A program made the translations under genes and the position numbers. From Streptomyces sp. AC550_RSS872 (GTDB lineage: Bacteria; Actinomycetota; Actinomycetes; Streptomycetales; Streptomycetaceae), in NCBI RefSeq assembly GCF_019049285.1, contig NZ_JAGMUL010000024.1, forward strand, positions 1 through 64,000: a stretch of 64,000 nucleotides of DNA, given 5' to 3'. The notes beneath the pieces were generated by a model. It did no database searches. It saw only the letters and a list, made by a program, of their open reading frames with translations, and had not been told where the DNA came from. Positions 46,657-54,965 of this stretch are shown one piece after another (the first letter of the stretch is position 1; the number at the start of each line of letters is the position of its first letter).

Positions 46657-48141
46657 TCAGCTCTTCAAAGAGGCCATCCAGCCCTCGACCTCATCCGACC
46701 GCCGAGGCAGCCCAGCGCTCAGGTTCCGGTTACCGTCGCCCGTCACCAGGATGTCGTCCTCGATCCGCACCCCGATCCCCCGGTACTCCTCCGGCACGGT
46801 CAGGTCATCGGCCTGGAAGTACAACCCGGGCTCGACGGTCAGCACCATCCCGGGCTCCAGCACACCCTCGACGTACGTCTCGGTCCGCGCGGCAGCGCAG
46901 TCGTGCACATCCATGCCGAGCATGTGCCCGGTCCCGTGCAGCGTCCACCGCCGCTGAAGGCCCAGCTCCAGCACCCGCTCCACCGGCCCCTCGACAAGCC
47001 CCCACTCGACAAGGCGCTCGGTCAGCACACGCTGCGCCGCGTCATGGAAGTCCCGGTACTTCGCCCCCGGCTGCACGGCGGCGATACCGGCCTCCTGGGC
47101 GTCGTACACGGCGTCGTAGATCTTCTCCTGGATCTCGCTGTAGCGGCCGTTGATCGGCAGCGTGCGCGTGACGTCGGCGGTGTAGTACGTGTGCGTCTCG
47201 ACGCCCGCGTCGAGCAGCAGCAGGTCGCCGGAGCGCACGGGCCCGTCGTTGCGCACCCAGTGCAGCGTGCAGGCGTGCGGCCCGGCGGCGCAGATGGAGC
47301 CGTAGCCGACGTCGTTGCCCTCGACACGCGCGCGCAGGAAGAACGTGCCCTCGATGTAGCGCTCGCTGGTCGCCTCGGCCTTGTCGAGGACCTTCACCAC
47401 GTCCTCGAAGCCGCGCACGGTCGAGTCGACGGCCTTCTGGAGCTCGCCGATCTCGAAGTCGTCCTTGACCAGGCGGGCCTCGGACAGGAAGACCCGCAGC
47501 TCCTCGTCCCGCTCGGCGGTGACCTTGTCGGTCAGGGCGGCCTCGATGCCGGCGTCGTAACCACGGACGACCCGCACGGGACCGGTGGCCTCGCGCAGCT
47601 TGTCCGCGAGTTCGCGCACGTCGGAGGCGGGGATGCCGTACAGCGTCTGCGCCTCGGTGAGCGAGTGCCGGCGGCCGACCCACAGCTCGCCCTGGCCGGA
47701 GAGCCAGAACTCGCCGTTCTCCCGGTCGGAGCGCGGCAGGAGGTAGATCGTGGCCTCGTGGCCCCCGCCCCTGGGCTCCAGGACGAGCACGCCGTCCTCG
47801 GTCTGGTTGCCGGTGAGGTACGCGTACTCGACGGACGCGCGGAAGGCGTACTCGGTGTCGTTCGACCGCGTCTTCAGGTTGCCCGCGGGGATCACCAGAC
47901 GCTCACCCGGGAACCGCGCCGACAGCGCGGCACGGCGGGCAGCCGTCTCGGCGGCCTGGGGGATCGGCCGAAGGTCGCGCAGCTCGGTGTCGGCCCAGCC
48001 GGACTTCATGTTCTCGGCGAGCTCTTCGGACACGCCCGGGTACAGGCCGTTCTTGCGCTGCTTGATCGGCTCTTCAGACTCTTCCGGGCCCGCTGCGTCA
48101 GCAGCAGAATCGGACACTGCCGGGGTGAGCTCGTCGGCCAC
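46657..48141 (-). CDS. pepP: Aminopeptidase P (Xaa-Pro aminopeptidase)
   Basis: 494-residue M24B metallopeptidase removing N-terminal residues before proline. It has an N-terminal domain (about 40-200) and a C-terminal pita-bread fold with LLLDAGVETHTYYTADVTRT, GTGHMLGMDVHD and VLTVEPGLY supplying metal ligands. GAGGAGG lies directly against an ATG at 48147 and six bases before a GTG at 48141, so the GTG is the likelier start. Confidence 0.93.
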   Translation of the reverse strand: MADELTPAVSDSAADAAGPEESEEPIKQRKNGLYPGVSEELAENMKSGWADTELRDLRPIPQAAETAARRAALSARFPGERLVIPAGNLKTRSNDTEYAFRASVEYAYLTGNQTEDGVLVLEPRGGGHEATIYLLPRSDRENGEFWLSGQGELWVGRRHSLTEAQTLYGIPASDVRELADKLREATGPVRVVRGYDAGIEAALTDKVTAERDEELRVFLSEARLVKDDFEIGELQKAVDSTVRGFEDVVKVLDKAEATSERYIEGTFFLRARVEGNDVGYGSICAAGPHACTLHWVRNDGPVRSGDLLLLDAGVETHTYYTADVTRTLPINGRYSEIQEKIYDAVYDAQEAGIAAVQPGAKYRDFHDAAQRVLTERLVEWGLVEGPVERVLELGLQRRWTLHGTGHMLGMDVHDCAAARTETYVEGVLEPGMVLTVEPGLYFQADDLTVPEEYRGIGVRIEDDILVTGDGNRNLSAGLPRRSDEVEGWMASLKS

Positions 48142-48285
48142 GGTCATCCTCCTCGATACGGCACTGGACCCCGTCCATCGTACGGTCGCGCAGGAGAGCG
48201 CCCAGGGTGGAAGACCGCTCGCCCACCGCTGCTATGGCGCAGGCCACGCGCCTGTTATGGGTGGGTCACCGAGGGCCACGAGCCG

Positions 48286-49797
48286 CTACTCGAAGCGAGC
48301 CGCCAGCAGTACGACGTCCTCCTCGCTGTCCGCCTGGTCCCTCCCGTCCGGCAGCACGGTCCGCAGGACGTGGTCGACGACGGCGTCCGGGTCGTGCCGG
48401 ATCGCCCTCGGTACCCCGGCCGCCGCCGCGTGCAGCCGGGCAAAGGCCCGGTCGGTGGGGTCGCCGGTACGGTGCAGCAGCCCGTCGGTGTACAGCAGAA
48501 CCGTCTCTCCGGGTTCTGTCATCAGCTCCACGCTCGGCGCCTCCCAGCAGGCCAGCATGCCCAGTGGTGCGGACACGGAGGTCTCCACGAACTCCGTGCG
48601 CCGTTCGCCGATCAGCAGCGGCGGGGTGTGTCCGGCTCCGGCTAGCGTGATCTTCCGCAGGGAGGGCTCGCAATAGGCGAACAGGGCGGTGGCCGAACGG
48701 GCGGGCTCGGTCAGTCTGAGCAGCAGCTCCAGGTCGGACAGGACCGCGACCGGGTCCTCGCCCTCCATCACGGCGTACGCCCGCAGGCTGGCCCGCAGCC
48801 GTCCCATCGCGGCGACCGCGCTGGGCCCGGACCCGGTGACGGAGCCGACCGCCAGGCCGAGCGCGGCGTCCGGCAGCGGCAGCGCGTCGTACCAGTCCCC
48901 GCCCCCGCGCGGGCCGGTGCGGTGCCGCACGGCGAGCTGGACGCCGGCCATGCGCGGCAGGCGGGAGGGGAGCAGCTCCTCGGCCATCGTCTTCATGCAC
49001 GCGCGCGTGCGCTCGATCTCCAGGAGCCGGGACAGGTGCTCGGTGGCGTAGCGGGTGTACAGGCCGACCAGGTGGCGCTGTCGATCGGCCGGTTCGGCGG
49101 GCTCGTCGTACAGCCAGACGGCGGCGCCGAGGCGGCCGGCGGCCTCGGTGGACAGAGGGAGGGCGTAGCTGGCGGCGTAGCCGAGGCGCGCGGCGACCTC
49201 GCGGTGGCGGGGGTCGAGTCCGTCCTCGGAGAGCAGGTCCGGCTGGGCGATCTCGCCGTCGCCGCCGGGCAGCCCGTCGAGGATCCTGCCGTACGACATC
49301 GCGCTGCGCGGGACGGTCTCGATGTGCCCGAGGTCGGCGCGGGCGAGGCCCAGCCCGATGGTGGTGTCCGGGCCCAGCCCGTCCGCCGGTTCCAGTACGA
49401 CGAGACCGCGCCGGGCGCCCACGAGGGCGGATCCGGCGCGCAGCAGTTCCTGGAGGGCGTCGGCGAGCGCGTCCGTGCGGGCCAGGCGTTCGGTGAGTTC
49501 GTGCAGCGTCGTGAGGTCCGAGACCCAGCCGGCGAGACGGTCCTGAAGTACCGCGCCGGGTGCGTTCGGCGGGGGGACCGCTGGGGTTCCCGGGGCCGCG
49601 GGCGCGGGCGCGACAGTGTGTGCGGGCGAGGGAACCGTGGAATCGATTCCGGCCACTTTCGAAGGGTGAGGGGCGTTCATGGCGTCCGGCTTTCCGACCG
49701 GTGCGTATTGCTCAAAAGCATCGCAAACCCCCATGTCATTCTGCGCCGCTAGCAGTGTCTCCACATCTACACGCACTCGTAAGGGGATGTCCAGCAT
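48286..49797 (-). CDS. GAF-SpoIIE (PP2C-type) phosphatase
   Basis: 503-residue serine/threonine phosphatase. A GAF-like sensor is at about 105-255 and the PP2C/SpoIIE domain at about 285-503, with metal Asp residues in RGGGDWYDALPL and SEEDVVLLAARFE. It probably dephosphorylates an anti-anti-sigma factor. Start at 49797 (MLDIPLRVRVDVETL) has AGGA five bases upstream; a shorter start at MNAPHPSKVAG is possible. Confidence 0.88.
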   Translation of the reverse strand: MLDIPLRVRVDVETLLAAQNDMGVCDAFEQYAPVGKPDAMNAPHPSKVAGIDSTVPSPAHTVAPAPAAPGTPAVPPPNAPGAVLQDRLAGWVSDLTTLHELTERLARTDALADALQELLRAGSALVGARRGLVVLEPADGLGPDTTIGLGLARADLGHIETVPRSAMSYGRILDGLPGGDGEIAQPDLLSEDGLDPRHREVAARLGYAASYALPLSTEAAGRLGAAVWLYDEPAEPADRQRHLVGLYTRYATEHLSRLLEIERTRACMKTMAEELLPSRLPRMAGVQLAVRHRTGPRGGGDWYDALPLPDAALGLAVGSVTGSGPSAVAAMGRLRASLRAYAVMEGEDPVAVLSDLELLLRLTEPARSATALFAYCEPSLRKITLAGAGHTPPLLIGERRTEFVETSVSAPLGMLACWEAPSVELMTEPGETVLLYTDGLLHRTGDPTDRAFARLHAAAAGVPRAIRHDPDAVVDHVLRTVLPDGRDQADSEEDVVLLAARFE

Positions 49798-50299
49798 TGT
49801 CCTGCCGGGATTCCTGGTGTCCGTGGGTAACCTGAGTACTCGTCGCAGTCCTCTTGCGTAAAGGCAAAGTTGGCTTAAAACTGCCTCAGGGAACGGGGTA
49901 TTGCGGTCGACTGGTTTCGTTCCACAGAGCGTCACAGCGGTCGTGATGGGTACGTACTCGGTGAAGGCCAGGGGTGGTTGACAGTCACCCGGAACCTGGT
50001 GACGGACCCGGGCGTCTTAGCCACCGACGATCGTGCCCCATCCTCCCGTGGCGGAGGCGAAGAGAAATACGCGCGACGGCAAACGCCATACTTCGCCACC
50101 CCCACGCCGTGCCCATGTTTTTGATGGACGACGTATGGACGAGGCTGCCGCGGAAGCAGCCAACGCTCGGCCGATAGGGGATCCCCTTGCTCGCGGCAGG
50201 GGTGTGATGCGCCTACAGGTACGCACAGTGAAGTGATCGACACATGGTGTGATGTGACCACGGTGTTGCCAGCGGTGCAACGGAAAGGAACGAGCGCTC
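49798..50299. other. Divergent promoter region
   Basis: About 500 bases between the SpoIIE-type phosphatase and the Prim-Pol-like gene. A short Arg-rich frame at 50033-50236 ends near the latter but lacks a convincing start site. No other feature recognised. Confidence 0.35.
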
Positions 50300-50959
50300 A
50301 TGCGCGAGATCCTCGGAAGGCGACGCAGGCTTCTGCGCGGCGACGGGAAGTCTGAGTTGATCAGCGCGGCCCTGACCTTCGCGACGGAATGGCGCTGGCC
50401 CGTACTCCCGGGCGCGACGACAAACCCGCAGGGACGCTCCCGCTGCGGCTGCCCCGACCCGGACTGCACGGTGCCCGGCGCGCACCCCTTCGATCCCGGA
50501 CTCCTCGCGGCCACGACCGACGAGCGCATGGTGCGCTGGTGGTGGGCCAACCGGCCCGCGGCGCCGATCATCCTCGCCACCGGCGGCACGGCGCCCTGCG
50601 CGGTCAGCCTGCCCGCACTGCCGGCCGCGCACGCTCTCTCGGCACTCGACCGTATGGGCATGCGCCTCGGCCCGGTCGTCGCCTCGCCCGCCCGCTGGGC
50701 GATCCTGGTGAAGCCGTACTCCATGGAACAGCTGGGCGAACTGCTGTACGCCAAGGACTTCGTCCCCGGCTCCCTCCGCTTCCACGGCGAGGGCGGCTAC
50801 ATCGCCCTGCCGCCCTCCGAGACCGGCCAGGGCCCCATCACCTGGCACCGCGCCCCCCTCCCCGGCTCGGCCTCCCCGTGGGTGCCCGATGTCGAGGCCG
50901 TGGTGGACGCCGTGGTCGAGGCCCTCACTCGTACGGGTGTGAGCGCGCCCGAGTTGTAG
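50300..50959 (+). CDS. Prim-Pol-domain protein, apparently catalytically inactive
   Basis: 219-residue protein of the bifunctional primase/polymerase-like group common in actinobacterial chromosomes. It aligns by eye with the AICE Prim-Pol of this window: WRWPVLPG versus GWYVFPLRPG, a Cys/His segment (CGCPDPDCTVPGAH), and WWWANRPAAPIILATG versus WWHTPYNIGIATG. The AICE protein then has the catalytic VDLD, whereas here the same place reads VSLPA, so the metal-binding aspartates seem lost. A DNA-binding or regulatory role is more likely. AAGGAA precedes the ATG. Confidence 0.8.
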   Translation: MREILGRRRRLLRGDGKSELISAALTFATEWRWPVLPGATTNPQGRSRCGCPDPDCTVPGAHPFDPGLLAATTDERMVRWWWANRPAAPIILATGGTAPCAVSLPALPAAHALSALDRMGMRLGPVVASPARWAILVKPYSMEQLGELLYAKDFVPGSLRFHGEGGYIALPPSETGQGPITWHRAPLPGSASPWVPDVEAVVDAVVEALTRTGVSAPEL

Positions 50960-51015
50960 GGCCATCCGGCGCGCGCGGAACGGCACATGCCCGTGCGGTC
51001 GTTACATTCCGCTGT

Positions 51016-51684
51016 ATGCCGCGTCATACCAGGGGAAATAGGGCACCGTCGTCGCATCGCCGCGGGCCGAACCATCGAAGAGTCCGTCTGATCGCCCTCG
51101 CGTCCGTCGCGGCGGCCGCGGTCGCCCTGCCACTGGCCTGGGCGGCCGCCGGCCAGGTCGTGGACGCGGGCCGGGCCGCCGTGGGGGCAGCCGATCGAGA
51201 GGCCGTACGGCCCTCCTCGCCCGCCCCGAAGGACGGCGCCGTGCGTCCGTCACCGCGCGGCGACGCCAAGGCGCCCTCCGCCGATCCGACCGGCACCGCG
51301 CTGCTGCTCGACCTCGGTCTCTCCACCGCCGTGCGCTGCGGTCCCGAACTCACCTCGCCCGAGGGCATCGAGGCGCAGACCTGTGTCCTCACCCAGGGCG
51401 AGGAGACCTGGGCGCGCACGTACTTCCGCAATGCGACGGGCGGTGCGCTGGACTCCGTGCTGAGCCTCATGGGGCCCGGTGGGCGCACGCTTCAGATGCG
51501 CTGCGTCGTGGGCGCCGAGGACGAGCCGGGGACGTGCGAGACGCCTCGGGAGCGCACGCGCGGAGGTTCGGACGCCTATACGGCGGTCACGGAGTTCGCG
51601 GAGCGGGCCGGGCGCGGGGCGCTGTTGCTGCGTTCCGCGAGCAACTCCGAGCACGGCAATTCCGAGGAGTCCTCGGGCCGTTGA
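51016..51684 (+). CDS. Hypothetical secreted or membrane-anchored protein
   Basis: 222-residue protein: basic N-terminus (RGNRAPSSHRRGPNHRR), one hydrophobic segment (about 25-48) acting as signal anchor, a disordered Pro/Ala linker, then a small globular domain (about 90-200) with two pairs of cysteines (VRCGPEL, QTCVLT, MRCVVG, GTCETP), suggesting disulfides outside the cell. No strong ribosome site before ATG 51016. Function unknown. Confidence 0.7.
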   Translation: MPRHTRGNRAPSSHRRGPNHRRVRLIALASVAAAAVALPLAWAAAGQVVDAGRAAVGAADREAVRPSSPAPKDGAVRPSPRGDAKAPSADPTGTALLLDLGLSTAVRCGPELTSPEGIEAQTCVLTQGEETWARTYFRNATGGALDSVLSLMGPGGRTLQMRCVVGAEDEPGTCETPRERTRGGSDAYTAVTEFAERAGRGALLLRSASNSEHGNSEESSGR

Positions 51685-51725
51685 CATGTGACCGCGTTCC
51701 GTAAAGGAACGCGCACATGGAAAGA

Positions 51726-51763
51726 CCCGGTTGCTGGCGACGGGGGATGCACCAGCAACCGGG
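51726..51763. terminator. Bidirectional terminator
   Basis: Perfect 12-bp inverted repeat CCCGGTTGCTGG/CCAGCAACCGGG (51726-51737/51752-51763), 14-base loop, between convergent genes. The minus-strand side is followed by TCTTTCC. Confidence 0.85.
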
Positions 51764-51927
51764 CTACTGGAACGGTAACAAGAGATCGGCGGTTCGCAAA
51801 TTCGATCCGGGCTTTCCAGTCACGGATTCCCTTGCTCCGCATGGGAGTTGTGATCGGATTCACCGTCCCGGCGCGGGCCGGTTCGGCTGAACGGCCGTTC
51901 AGCCGAACCCGATCTCCGCGGCGCACG

Positions 51928-52893
51928 TCAGCTGAGCGTGACCTGCCGGTTGGTCAGTCCGCCGCGCGCGCGACGCTCGTCAGGAGTGAGCGGGGCGTCC
52001 GTGGCCAGGGCCGTGGCGAGGCGCTCGGCGAACTCGGCCGCCGGCTTCTCCACATCCTCCGCGCCGACACCGCTCGGCAGGTCCCAGACCGGCACGGTGA
52101 GACCGTGAGCGCGGAAGGAACCCACGAGGCGGGTGCCCTCGCCGAGGTTCGACCTGCCTGCCGCGTGCAGTCGCGCGAGGGCGTCCAGAAGCTGCTCCTC
52201 GGGGTGCGGCATGACCCAGCGCAGGTGGTTCTTCTCCGGCGTCTCGCACCAGTAGGCGGCGTCCACGCCGGTGAGCTTCACGGTCGGGATGGCCGCGGCG
52301 TTGGCCCGCTCCAGGGAGGCTGTCACTTCCGGAGTGGCGTTCTCCGCGTCCGGGACCCAGAACTCGAATCCCGGGTGCACAACTGGCTCGAACGCGCCTT
52401 CCGGGTCGAGCAGATCCTGCAGCCGCGGACCGTCGGCCGGGGCGCGTCGGCCCTGCACGGGGGTGCCGGGCTTGGCGGTGAGCGCCTGCTGGAGCGTGTC
52501 GGCGAGGTCGCGGCTGATGTCGCCGGACGCCGTGTCGTTCTGAAGGCCGAGCAGCACCGAGCCGTCGTCGCGGCGCAGGGCCGGCCAGGCCATCGGCAGC
52601 ACCGTGGCCAGCGTGACGGACGGGACGCCCTCGGGGAGGCCGCCCTTCAGGGGCAGTTCGACGGTGGCGGCGGGCACCAGCTCGCGCAGGGCCACCCAGT
52701 CGCACTCGCCGGGCAGTCCCTCGAACGGGCGCTGCACCAGCTCGGTCACCGCCTGCGCGGCGGCCCGGCCATGACAGGCCTTGTAGCGTCGGCCGCTGCC
52801 ACAGGGGCAGGGTTCGCGTGCGCCGACGACCGGGATCTCTTCATCGCTGAGCTGCGGGCGCTTGGCCTTGGTCTGGGGTCGCTTCTTGGCCAT
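51928..52893 (-). CDS. SEC-C-motif protein (DUF5926-like)
   Basis: 321-residue cytoplasmic protein. A SecA C-terminal-type zinc motif, PCPCGSGRRYKACHG, is at about 28-42, near a Lys-rich N-terminus (MAKKRPQTKAKRP). The rest resembles the actinobacterial DUF5926 family; function unknown. Start 52893 with GGGAG ten bases upstream. Confidence 0.85.
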   Translation of the reverse strand: MAKKRPQTKAKRPQLSDEEIPVVGAREPCPCGSGRRYKACHGRAAAQAVTELVQRPFEGLPGECDWVALRELVPAATVELPLKGGLPEGVPSVTLATVLPMAWPALRRDDGSVLLGLQNDTASGDISRDLADTLQQALTAKPGTPVQGRRAPADGPRLQDLLDPEGAFEPVVHPGFEFWVPDAENATPEVTASLERANAAAIPTVKLTGVDAAYWCETPEKNHLRWVMPHPEEQLLDALARLHAAGRSNLGEGTRLVGSFRAHGLTVPVWDLPSGVGAEDVEKPAAEFAERLATALATDAPLTPDERRARGGLTNRQVTLS

Positions 52894-52968
52894 CGTGGGT
52901 GTCTCCCGGTTACGGCTCGTCTCGTACGGGCGCGAGCCTAGCCGTTCACGCCATGGTCGACGGGAGCC

Positions 52969-52977
52969 TGTGGACAA
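52969..52977 (-). promoter_or_regulatory. Single DnaA box
   Basis: TGTGGACAA (TTGTCCACA on minus) upstream of the SEC-C gene. A lone box may be chance. Confidence 0.3.
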
Positions 52978-53031
52978 CCCACGGGTCGTGCCGGAGGCGG
53001 TGCTCCGGCAACCGGGTGGCCTCAGCTGCCC

Positions 53032-53670
53032 TTAGTCCAGGTTGTCGAAGGCGTCCGCGAAGTCGAGGCCGGATATCGCGCTCACCGCGGGTGCCGCGAC
53101 GCGCGTAGCGAAGTCGGCGCGACGGTGCCCCGCATCGGGATCGTGAACGTCGTCGTGGACCACGACCCAGACCGTGACCTCGCCCCGGGCGTCGTCCCGG
53201 ACACCCCAGTCGTCGGCGAGGGCGGTGATGATGTTCAGCCCGCGGCCGCCGTGTGCGGTGACCGAGGGCGTGGCCGGAGCGGGGCGAGTGGGTCCGCCGC
53301 CGTCCGTCACCTCCACGGTGAGCCTGCCGCTCGCGTCCACGCGCCATGCGGCCCGGACGTCCCCGTCCCCGGCAAGCGCGTCACCCAGTGGTCGGCCGTG
53401 TTTGCACGCGTTGCTCAAGAGTTCGGAAAGAATGAGTACTGCATCGTCGATGACCGATTCCGCCACACCGCCCATGCGCAACTGCGAGCGCATACGGTGT
53501 CTCGCTTCCCCCACGCCCGCAGGACCATGGGGTACGGCCATGCTCGACGACGCGGGCACCTCCTGTGCCACCACCAACGCCACCCCCGAGACCTCCTTTG
53601 CCCCACGCCACGGTGTGGATGCCCCATTGGCCTGTACCGGAAACCGGCCAATCAAGGTCCGGTGACGCAT
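53032..53670 (-). CDS. GHKL ATPase, anti-sigma-factor-like
   Basis: 212-residue HATPase protein, second such gene in the window. N box LSELLSNACKHG, G1 VTDGGGPTRP and G2 HGGRGLNII are present; N- and C-terminal extensions of about 60 and 40 residues are unusual. ATG at 53670; a downstream GTG (VSGVALVVAQ) is possible. Partner unknown. Confidence 0.85.
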   Translation of the reverse strand: MRHRTLIGRFPVQANGASTPWRGAKEVSGVALVVAQEVPASSSMAVPHGPAGVGEARHRMRSQLRMGGVAESVIDDAVLILSELLSNACKHGRPLGDALAGDGDVRAAWRVDASGRLTVEVTDGGGPTRPAPATPSVTAHGGRGLNIITALADDWGVRDDARGEVTVWVVVHDDVHDPDAGHRRADFATRVAAPAVSAISGLDFADAFDNLD

Positions 53671-53871
53671 TCGCAACGATCGAATACGGACCGAACGCGC
53701 CGGAGCACACCCTGTAATCGGGATGGCTGAAATCCGTCGGTGTGGCCGAGAGTGGAGGATGGGGCTGAAGAGGTCCGGGGGTCAATAGGTTGCGCAGAGA
53801 TTGGTGAGGTTTCAGGGGTTTCCGGATGCGCGCTTTGCACAGGGCGCGTGTGTCTGCCGCCCGCGCGCGTG

Positions 53872-54699
53872 TCAGCGGCCGAGCTGGTGGAGCACCGCGC
53901 GCGGGCGGTTGGTGATGATGGCGTCGACGCCCAGTTCGACACAGAGGTCGACGTCCTGGGGCTCGTTCACGGTCCAGACGTGCACCTGGTGGCCGGCCCG
54001 CTTCAGGCGCTCCACGTACGCCGGGTGACTGCGCACGATCCGGATCGAGGGGCCCGCGATGTGGACACCCGCGGGCAGCCGCCCGTCCCGCAGTCTCGGT
54101 GAGACGAACTGCATCAGATAGACCGTCGGCAGCGTCGGCGAGGCGGCACGCACGCGATGCAACGAGCGAGCGGAGAAGCTCATGACGCGTACCGGGGACT
54201 CGGCGGCCGAGGCGGGCGCGTCGAGCCCGAACCGCTTCAGCAGAACCAGCAGCCGTTCCTCGACCTGCCCCGCCCACCGGGTCGGATGCTTGGTCTCGAT
54301 CGCCATCTCCACGCGCCGCCCCGCGTCCGCGACGAGCTCCAGCAGCCGCTCCAGGGTCAGTACGGAGGTGTCCTCCGGGTCCTCCGGCCGGAACTCCCAG
54401 TCGGGCTCCTCGGCCCGGTTCTTCCACGAGTCGCGGTTCTTGCGGGAGCCGAAGTCCAGGGCGGCGAGCTCGGCGAGCTCCAGCGCGGAGACCGCGCCGC
54501 GGCCGTTGGACGTACGGTTGACGCGACGGTCGTGGACGCAGACGAGATGGCCGTCCGCGGTGAGGCGTACATCGCACTCAAGGGCGTCCGCACCGTCCTC
54601 GATCGCCTTCTTGTACGCGGCCAGGGTGTGCTCAGGAGCGTCTTCGGAGGCTCCGCGGTGGGCGACGACTTGGATCTGGTGCTGCCGTGCGTGGGTCAC
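53872..54699 (-). CDS. Glycerophosphodiester phosphodiesterase
   Basis: 275-residue TIM-barrel phosphodiesterase. It shows VVAHRGASEDAPEHTLAAY, DALECDVRLTADGHLVCVHD and HVWTVNEP with the catalytic His pair and metal-binding Glu/Asp. No signal peptide, so cytoplasmic. It hydrolyses lipid-derived glycerophosphodiesters to glycerol-3-phosphate. GTG start at 54699. Confidence 0.92.
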   Translation of the reverse strand: MTHARQHQIQVVAHRGASEDAPEHTLAAYKKAIEDGADALECDVRLTADGHLVCVHDRRVNRTSNGRGAVSALELAELAALDFGSRKNRDSWKNRAEEPDWEFRPEDPEDTSVLTLERLLELVADAGRRVEMAIETKHPTRWAGQVEERLLVLLKRFGLDAPASAAESPVRVMSFSARSLHRVRAASPTLPTVYLMQFVSPRLRDGRLPAGVHIAGPSIRIVRSHPAYVERLKRAGHQVHVWTVNEPQDVDLCVELGVDAIITNRPRAVLHQLGR

Positions 54700-54804
54700 C
54701 GCGTCATGGTGCCACCGCAGAGGGGTAGACGTGCGGTCGGAGCAGGTGCGAGGACACTGAGATTGTGCCTTTTTGGTCGCACTTGACCTATGTAAGGAGT
54801 GGCC

Positions 54805-54837
54805 GTGGACGCACAGCAACCGCTTATGGTGCTCTGA
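54805..54837 (+). CDS. Possible ten-residue leader peptide upstream of htrA-like gene
   Basis: AAGGAG at 54794-54799, five bases, then GTG opening a 10-codon frame (MDAQQPLMVL if initiated at GTG) ending TGA. The ribosome site is better than that of many real genes nearby. It could be an attenuation or coupling peptide, or chance. Confidence 0.3.
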   Translation: MDAQQPLMVL

Positions 54838-54965
54838 CGGCCCATGGGAAAAGCTGACCGCATACACAAAGGCATGCACAGCTGAGCGCACCGGCCGTGG
54901 ACAAGCGTGAACGGGCGTGACCGAGTGCGACCGAAAACACCAGCCGTGGATCGAGGAGAGAAGCT

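Noticed and set aside
46258..48645. Long plus-strand open frame opposite pepP
   Set aside because: It is antisense to a clear aminopeptidase P gene; such frames arise from high third-position GC. The peptide shows no domain.
50033..50236. 67-codon frame before the Prim-Pol-like gene
   Set aside because: Arg-rich, mixed third positions and no good ribosome site; could still be a small protein but not supportable.
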